Shown here in pieces: positions 59,168 to 64,000 of a DNA stretch of 64,000 nucleotides (position 1 is its first letter; every line of letters starts with the position of its first letter). The stretch spans positions 62,001-126,000 of the forward strand of contig NZ_AYTD01000017.1 of NCBI RefSeq assembly GCF_000503215.1, in the 5' to 3' direction. The translations under genes and the position numbers were made by a program. The notes under the pieces were generated by a model. It made no database searches and was not told the DNA's origin. It saw nothing but the letters and a program-made list of their open reading frames with translations. Source of the DNA: Pseudomonas canadensis. GTDB taxonomy: Bacteria > Pseudomonadota > Gammaproteobacteria > Pseudomonadales > Pseudomonadaceae.

Positions 59168-59896
59168 TCAAGCAAGGCTGTGGCGCAAGGCCAGCAGCAG
59201 CAGGAAATGCGCGGGATAGAGGGCATACGCCCAGCGGCGCATAGGCGGCGGGGAGGCATTTTTGGCGTGTCGTAACAGGACCAGGCCGAGTATTGGCGCA
59301 ATCAGGCAAGTGGCCAATCCCGCCAACGCGACGGGGGAGCCACTAGCGAGCAAAACCTGCCATTGATTGGCCGCGACGCAGACCACGCCAGGCAATACGC
59401 TGAAATACCAGGGACGACGGAACACCAGCAGCATCGCCAGTGGCAGTAATACACCGAAAAAACCAAACATCAGCTGCGTGGAAAACACCACCGCAATCGT
59501 GCCCGCGATCAGCGCCAATCCGCGATCAAAAAGCGCTTTCTGCTGCCATCCTCGGGCAATAAGCAAACCCAACGCCAACGTCGGCAATACGTTCAATGTA
59601 TCGGCATCATCGATAAACAGTCGGTACGGCACTTCGCTGATCACGCTGAACAGCAGCAGCCAGCCCAAGTACCGCCACTGGCCCATGACAGGTGAGTTTC
59701 TCGCCCGATGCAGGTTGGCCGCAATCGCCAGGCAAAACCAAGGGAACGCCAGGCGCCCCGGCACATACAGGCCGTCCAGGTTCAAACCGACATAGCGCAA
59801 GTGGTCCAGCACCATGCTCAACAGCGCCAGCCACTTGAGCAGATCCAGAGCGCCATCACGGACGCGTCCGACAGGAATCGTTTGAGTACCGTGCAT
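59168..59896 (-). CDS. TraX-family integral membrane protein
   Basis: The 242-residue protein starts MHGTQTIPVGRVRDGALDLL and has about eight hydrophobic segments, with KWLALLSMVLDHLRYVGLN, GRLAFPWFCLAIAANLHRAR, and RRWAYALYPAHFLLLLALRH near the end, the TraX pattern (family of the F-pilin acetylase). No conjugation genes are nearby. GGGGAA lies 5 nt before the ATG. It lies between glyA and the divergent threonine aldolase gene. Its acetyl acceptor, if any, is unknown. Confidence 0.87.
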   Translation of the reverse strand: MHGTQTIPVGRVRDGALDLLKWLALLSMVLDHLRYVGLNLDGLYVPGRLAFPWFCLAIAANLHRARNSPVMGQWRYLGWLLLFSVISEVPYRLFIDDADTLNVLPTLALGLLIARGWQQKALFDRGLALIAGTIAVVFSTQLMFGFFGVLLPLAMLLVFRRPWYFSVLPGVVCVAANQWQVLLASGSPVALAGLATCLIAPILGLVLLRHAKNASPPPMRRWAYALYPAHFLLLLALRHSLA

Positions 59897-59986
59897 AATT
59901 CCCCAGTGACTTTGCATTTACAGTACGTGCGCACCCGCGACAATCTTGGTTACAGTGCGCACCAACATCGACCACAGGAATGGGCC

Positions 59987-61027
59987 ATGACCGACAAGAG
60001 CCAACAATTCGCCAGTGACAACTATTCGGGCATCTGCCCGGAAGCCTGGGCCGCCATGGAACAAGCCAACCAGGGCCATCAGCGCGCCTACGGCGATGAT
60101 GAATGGACCCACCGCGCCGCCGACGGTTTCCGCAACCTCTTCGAAACTGACTGCGAAGTGTTCTTCGCCTTCAACGGCACTGCTGCCAACTCCCTGGCGT
60201 TGTCTTCGCTGTGCCAGAGCTACCATAGCGTGATTTGCTCGGAAACCGCCCACGTCGAAACCGACGAATGCGGCGCGCCGGAGTTTTTCTCCAACGGTTC
60301 CAAGCTGCTCACCGCTCGCACCGAAAACGGCAAGCTGACCCCGGAGTCGATCCGCGAGATCGCCCTCAAGCGCCAAGACATTCACTACCCCAAACCACGC
60401 GTGGTCACCCTGACCCAAGCCACGGAAGTCGGCAGCGTGTATACCCCGGATGAAATACGCGCCATCAGCGTGACCTGCAAAGAGTTGGGGCTGAACCTGC
60501 ACATGGACGGCGCGCGCTTCTCCAACGCCTGCGCGTTCCTCGGCTGCTCGCCCGCCGACCTGACCTGGAAAGCCGGCGTGGACGTGCTGTGCTTTGGCGG
60601 CACCAAGAACGGTATGGCCGTGGGTGAAGCGATCCTGTTCTTCAACCACAAGCTGGCCGAAGACTTCGACTACCGCTGCAAGCAGGCCGGCCAACTGGCC
60701 TCGAAAATGCGCTTCCTGTCCGCGCCGTGGGTAGGCCTGCTGGAAAACGACGCCTGGCTCAAACACGCGCGTCACGCCAACCACTGCGCTCAACTGCTGA
60801 GCAGCCTGGTGGCGGATATTCCCGGCGTGGAGTTGATGTTCCCGGTGCAGGCAAACGGCGTGTTCCTGCAACTCTCGGAACCGGCGATTGCCGCGTTGAC
60901 CGCCAAGGGCTGGCGTTTCTACACCTTTATCGGCAAAGGCGGCGCACGCTTCATGTGTGCGTGGGATACCGAGGAAGAACGTGTAAGAGAATTGGCGGCG
61001 GATATTCGGAAAGTGATGGAAGCCTGA
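59987..61027 (+). CDS. ltaA: Low-specificity L-threonine aldolase
   Basis: The 346-residue PLP enzyme cleaves threonine or related beta-hydroxy amino acids to glycine and an aldehyde. It starts MTDKSQQFASDNYSGICPEA, has FAFNGTAANSLALSSLCQSY, HMDGARFSNACAFLG and the cofactor lysine in LCFGGTKNGMAVGEAILFFN. The ATG at 59987 has CAGGAA upstream. It lies in the betaine/glycine cluster (PA5413-type) and adds to glycine-related metabolism. Confidence 0.95.
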   Translation: MTDKSQQFASDNYSGICPEAWAAMEQANQGHQRAYGDDEWTHRAADGFRNLFETDCEVFFAFNGTAANSLALSSLCQSYHSVICSETAHVETDECGAPEFFSNGSKLLTARTENGKLTPESIREIALKRQDIHYPKPRVVTLTQATEVGSVYTPDEIRAISVTCKELGLNLHMDGARFSNACAFLGCSPADLTWKAGVDVLCFGGTKNGMAVGEAILFFNHKLAEDFDYRCKQAGQLASKMRFLSAPWVGLLENDAWLKHARHANHCAQLLSSLVADIPGVELMFPVQANGVFLQLSEPAIAALTAKGWRFYTFIGKGGARFMCAWDTEEERVRELAADIRKVMEA

Positions 61028-61062
61028 AACGACGGGCCTTTCAGCGCGTTTTCAGAGACTGT

Positions 61063-61091
61063 TTGTACGTATTTCTGACAGTATCTATCTA
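61063..61091 (+). promoter_or_regulatory. Possible sigma-70 promoter for the 66-aa gene
   Basis: TTGTAC, a 17-nt spacer and TATCTA form a reasonable -35/-10 pair about 110 nt upstream of the small gene at 61204. It lies outside the ltaA coding region. Low certainty. Confidence 0.3.
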
Positions 61092-61203
61092 CCCCCTGTC
61101 TTGGATAGGATCTCGTCACCCCGAACACACGGACGCGTTACTTCGGGGCTGACTGCCTGCCGAATAATCGGTCGGAAATGGAAATCCAGCAGAGGGTTAC
61201 ATC

Positions 61204-61404
61204 ATGGAATATCAGAACAACGGCAACACCCTGCAAAGCGACGGCACGATCAGCACCACCGTCATTGATTGGGATGAATTTCGGAAACACGCAAAAGTCG
61301 GTGACACCATCCGAGAGCCATCAAGGACATTGAGGATCTACGAAAAAGCCTATGAATTGACAGCATCAGGCCAGCACTTTGTAGTCCATATCTACGCCCA
61401 ATAA
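61204..61404 (+). CDS. Small protein of unknown function (66 aa)
   Basis: The protein begins MEYQNNGNTLQSDGTISTTV and ends VVHIYAQ. It is soluble and mixed-charge, with WDEFRKHAKVGDTIREPSRT in the middle, and has no signal peptide or membrane segment. GAGGG stands 9 nt before the ATG. It sits alone between ltaA and gbcB, facing gbcB. I do not recognise a family. It is likely a real gene because of the ribosome site, the codon pattern and the isolated position. Confidence 0.65.
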   Translation: MEYQNNGNTLQSDGTISTTVIDWDEFRKHAKVGDTIREPSRTLRIYEKAYELTASGQHFVVHIYAQ

Positions 61405-61458
61405 CCGTTAGCGCCTAAGACCCGCGCCGCAGACTCATGACTTGCAACGCGGGACTGT

Positions 61459-61491
61459 TGATCGTTCCCACGCTCTGCGTGGGAACGATCA
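61459..61491. repeat. Perfect 15-bp inverted repeat (TGATCGTTCCCACGC)
   Basis: TGATCGTTCCCACGC and its exact complement flank a 3-nt loop (TCT). The element CGTTCCCACGC-TCTGCGTGGGAACG is a frequent stand-alone repeat in Pseudomonas intergenic DNA. It lies 4 nt beyond the gbcB stop and may act as an mRNA end or terminator without a T-tract. Confidence 0.85.
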
Positions 61492-61495
61492 TTGG

Positions 61496-62596
61496 TCAGA
61501 ACTCGATGCGCACATCACCCTTCGGCACACTGCAGCACGACAGGATGTAGCCTTCGGCTTCGTCTTCCTCAGTGATGCCGCCGTTGTGGTCCATCTCGAC
61601 CTCCCCGCCCAGCTTCATCACTTTGCACGTGCCGCAGATGCCCATGCCACAGGCTTTCGGGATCAACAGCCCGAGCTTGGCCGCCGCCGCATGCACGGTT
61701 TCACCAGGGGCGACACGAATGCTTTTGCCCGACGCGATGAACTCCACCTGGTGCAGATCCGCCAGGTCGATTTCCGGCGCGTCGGCGGCTTGTTCGGCTT
61801 GTTCGACCGCATCCGCACGGGCTTCCGGCGGCGTGGCGCCGAACGATTCCTCGTGGTAACGCGTCATGTCGAAACCCGCCACTTCCAGCAGGCGCTTCAC
61901 CGCGTTCATGTACGGCGTAGGCCCGCAGCAGAACACTTCGCGCTCCAGGAAGTCCGGCACCATCAGTTCGAGCATCTTGTGATTCAGGTAACCGCGATAA
62001 CCCGCCCATGGCTCACCCAAGCCGTGTTTCTCGCAGATCAGGTGCAGGCTGAAGTTATCGATCCGCGACGCCATGTGTTCCAGCTCACGGTGGTAGATGA
62101 TGTCCTTGGGCGAACGGGCGCTGTGGATAAACGTCATGTCGACGTTGGCGTTGGTGTCGTAGAACCAGCGCGCCATGGACATGACTGGCGTTATCCCCAC
62201 ACCGCCGCTGAGGTACAACACTTTCGGGCTTGGGAAGTCGATGGCATTGAACAAGCCTACCGGCCCGTGCACCGCCAGCTCTTGCCCTTCATGCAGGGTG
62301 TCGTGCAACCAGTTGGAAACCTTGCCGCCCGGCACGCGCTTGATGGTCACCGAGAAACTGTACGGCACCGACGGTGAGCTGGAGATGGTGTAGGAGCGCA
62401 TGATCGGCTGGCCTTCGATTTCCAGCTCCAGGGTGACGAATTGCCCCGGCTTGAAAAAGAACAGGATCGGCTGGTCGGCCATGAAACAGAAGGTGCGCAC
62501 GTCCCAGGTTTCCTGGATGACTTTGACGCAACGGACAATGTGCCGACCATTGGCCCAGGTCTGGGTGGTTACCGGATTCAGGAAATTATTGGACAT
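61496..62596 (-). CDS. gbcB: GbcB, ferredoxin-reductase component of glycine betaine demethylase
   Basis: The 366-residue protein has a ferredoxin-NADP reductase part (FKPGQFVTLELEIEGQPIM, MRSYTISSSPSVPYSFSVTI, LYLSGGVGITPVMSMARWFY) and a C-terminal 2Fe-2S ferredoxin domain with the cysteines in KACGMGICGTCKVMK and ILSCCSVP. It delivers electrons to GbcA for oxidative demethylation of glycine betaine to dimethylglycine. I chose the ATG at 62596 (MSNNFLNPVT), giving the usual length; the upstream codons overlap the divergent promoter region. Confidence 0.95.
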   Translation of the reverse strand: MSNNFLNPVTTQTWANGRHIVRCVKVIQETWDVRTFCFMADQPILFFFKPGQFVTLELEIEGQPIMRSYTISSSPSVPYSFSVTIKRVPGGKVSNWLHDTLHEGQELAVHGPVGLFNAIDFPSPKVLYLSGGVGITPVMSMARWFYDTNANVDMTFIHSARSPKDIIYHRELEHMASRIDNFSLHLICEKHGLGEPWAGYRGYLNHKMLELMVPDFLEREVFCCGPTPYMNAVKRLLEVAGFDMTRYHEESFGATPPEARADAVEQAEQAADAPEIDLADLHQVEFIASGKSIRVAPGETVHAAAAKLGLLIPKACGMGICGTCKVMKLGGEVEMDHNGGITEEDEAEGYILSCCSVPKGDVRIEF

Positions 62597-62876
62597 GTTG
62601 TTCTCCACCGCCGACATCGGCCTTATGGTGGCGATTCTGCGTAACGCCAGAACCATCCATTTACCTATCTGCGACATTCACATACTTATCGCGACCAGGC
62701 CCCAACGACCTAGGGTTGCGCGTCGGGAACAGATTGGGCCATGTCGCCCATGGATAAGGTTCGGCCCATCGGCGGCCCCACACTCGCTCCCAACACAGAC
62801 GCTTTTTTTACGCCTTGCTGCAAACCTGATTAGCCACTTATCTCGGCCACACAGAATGGCCATGAGGACACACACG
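62597..62876. promoter_or_regulatory. Divergent gbcB/gbcA control region
   Basis: This 280-nt gap lies between divergent gbcB and gbcA. In P. aeruginosa such genes are activated by the betaine-responsive AraC-type regulator GbdR; I could not identify its site with confidence. It contains GGGCCATG-type and GGCCCAT-type partial dyads around 62736-62775, which may be relevant. Confidence 0.45.
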
Positions 62877-64000
62877 ATGGACGTCACCGCAACCTTAAGC
62901 TTGGGCGATCCGCTGGAACCCGCACGCAAGGCCACCGCGCAAATGCTGCAAGAGCGCGAGCGCACTTTCTCGCTGCCACAGCCGTTCTACTCTGATGAAC
63001 GGCTGTTTGATATCGACATGCAGGAGATCTTCCAGAAAGAGTGGCTGATCGCCGGCATGACCTGCGAGATCCCCACCAAGGGCAACTACCTGACCCTGCA
63101 AGTAGGCAAGAACCCGATCATCGTGATCCGTGGCGCCGAAGGCGTCGTGCATGCCTTCCATAACGTGTGCCGTCACCGTGGTTCGCGCTTGTGCACCAGC
63201 GACAAGGGCAAGGTCGCCAAACTGGTCTGCCACTACCACCAGTGGACCTACGAACTGGACGGCCGCCTGCTGTTCGCCGGCACCGAGATGGGCGCCGACT
63301 TCGACATGAAGCAGTACGGTTTGAAGCCGGTGAACGTGAAGACCGCTGGCGGCTACATCTTCATCAGCCTGGCGGAGAACCCGCCGGCCATCGATGATTT
63401 CCTGTCGACGCTGAACCATTACATGGAACCCTACGACATGGAGAACACCAAGGTGGCGATTACCACCACCTTGATGGAGAAAGCCAACTGGAAGCTGGTG
63501 CTGGAAAATAACCGCGAGTGCTACCACTGCAACGCGTCGCACCCGGAACTGTTGAAAACCCTGCTGGAATGGGACGACGTCACCGACCCGCGCGCCGACC
63601 AGGCGTTCAAGGATCACGTGGCCGCCTCCGCCGCCGCCTGGGATGCCGAGAAGATCCCGTACGCGCACGCCAGCTTCGGCTTGCGTAACCGCATCGTGCG
63701 CATGCCGCTGCTCAAGGGCACCGTGTCGATGACTCTGGACGGCAAGCAGGGCTGCGCCAAACTCATGGGCCGCATCAAGAACCCGGACCTGGGCTCGATG
63801 CGCATCCTGCACCTGCCCCACTCCTGGAACCACTGCATGGGCGATCACATCATCGTGTTCACCGTGTGGCCGATCAGCGCCCAGGAAACCATGGTCACCA
63901 CCAAATGGCTGGTGCACAAGGACGCCGTGGAAGGCGTGGACTACGACGTCGAGCGCATGCGCCAGGTGTGGGACGCCACCAACGACCAGGACCGTCGCCT
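62877..64000 (+). CDS. gbcA: GbcA, Rieske oxygenase of glycine betaine demethylation (3' end outside window)
   Basis: The frame begins MDVTATLSLGDPLEPARKAT and stays open to the right edge, so about 374 of the expected ~430 residues are seen. The Rieske 2Fe-2S ligands are in NVCRHRGSRLC and LVCHYHQWTY (C-x-H and C-x2-H). The mononuclear iron site is suggested by LVLENNRECYHCNASHPELL. GbcA, with GbcB, removes a methyl group from glycine betaine. GAGGACACACACG precedes the ATG, a rather weakly spaced ribosome site. It is divergent from gbcB. Confidence 0.95.
   Translation, partial: MDVTATLSLGDPLEPARKATAQMLQERERTFSLPQPFYSDERLFDIDMQEIFQKEWLIAGMTCEIPTKGNYLTLQVGKNPIIVIRGAEGVVHAFHNVCRHRGSRLCTSDKGKVAKLVCHYHQWTYELDGRLLFAGTEMGADFDMKQYGLKPVNVKTAGGYIFISLAENPPAIDDFLSTLNHYMEPYDMENTKVAITTTLMEKANWKLVLENNRECYHCNASHPELLKTLLEWDDVTDPRADQAFKDHVAASAAAWDAEKIPYAHASFGLRNRIVRMPLLKGTVSMTLDGKQGCAKLMGRIKNPDLGSMRILHLPHSWNHCMGDHIIVFTVWPISAQETMVTTKWLVHKDAVEGVDYDVERMRQVWDATNDQDRR

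Overview
The window is a high-GC chromosomal segment whose gene content and order fit the genus Pseudomonas, most likely the P. fluorescens group. The evidence is the pqqF-ABCDE cluster, the bioBFHCD operon followed by large acyl-CoA dehydrogenases (the order known from P. aeruginosa PA0500-PA0508), creBCD, the glycine-betaine/sarcosine cluster (PA5410-PA5421 type), and many REP-type inverted repeats with GCGGGCTTGCC-like cores. The species assignment is inference; I saw no rRNA or tRNA gene, CRISPR array, IS element or prophage.

Layout. 1-4.7 kb: PQQ cofactor synthesis (end of pqqF, then pqqABCDE). 4.7-5.7 kb: a 52-aa Pmp3-type membrane protein and a RelE-like toxin/HTH antitoxin pair. 5.9-8.3 kb: class-III aminotransferase divergent from a LysR regulator. 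8.5-15.7 kb: three ~590-600 aa acyl-CoA dehydrogenases with a diguanylate cyclase between the second and third. 16.0-20.8 kb: a 93-aa flagellar-axial-like protein and the biotin operon bioBFHCD, controlled by a probable BirA operator that lies inside the 5' end of the divergent comF-like gene. 20.9-26.7 kb: ComF-like, ModE-like, PhoX-type Tat phosphatase, SrkA kinase, RarD. 26.7-33.2 kb: intergenic DNA with two perfect DnaA boxes, gcvR, malate synthase G, a response regulator, a cNMP/CBS/DUF294 protein and a DnaQ-like exonuclease.

33.4-42.6 kb is the most unusual region: an iron-acquisition locus (ECF sigma, FecR-like regulator, TonB-dependent receptor with signalling domain, PepSY membrane protein, small membrane protein). 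Between the regulator and the receptor sits a 937-aa protein that joins an acyltransferase domain to an acyl-CoA-oxidase-like domain. I do not recognise this arrangement. Altered catalytic positions in both domains suggest an unusual substrate or chemistry, and its position suggests a link to siderophore use or modification.

42.7-50.2 kb: creBCD, a secreted zinc-protease-like protein, an acyltransferase, a DUF2780-like secreted protein, an orphan RskA-like C-terminal domain and two small secreted paralogues. 50.2-64 kb: betaine/sarcosine catabolism. GbcA/GbcB demethylate glycine betaine, SoxBDAG oxidises sarcosine to glycine and formaldehyde, FdhA and PurU handle the C1 units, GlyA links glycine and serine, and a threonine aldolase and a TraX-like membrane protein sit alongside. 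gbcA runs off the right edge and pqqF off the left edge.
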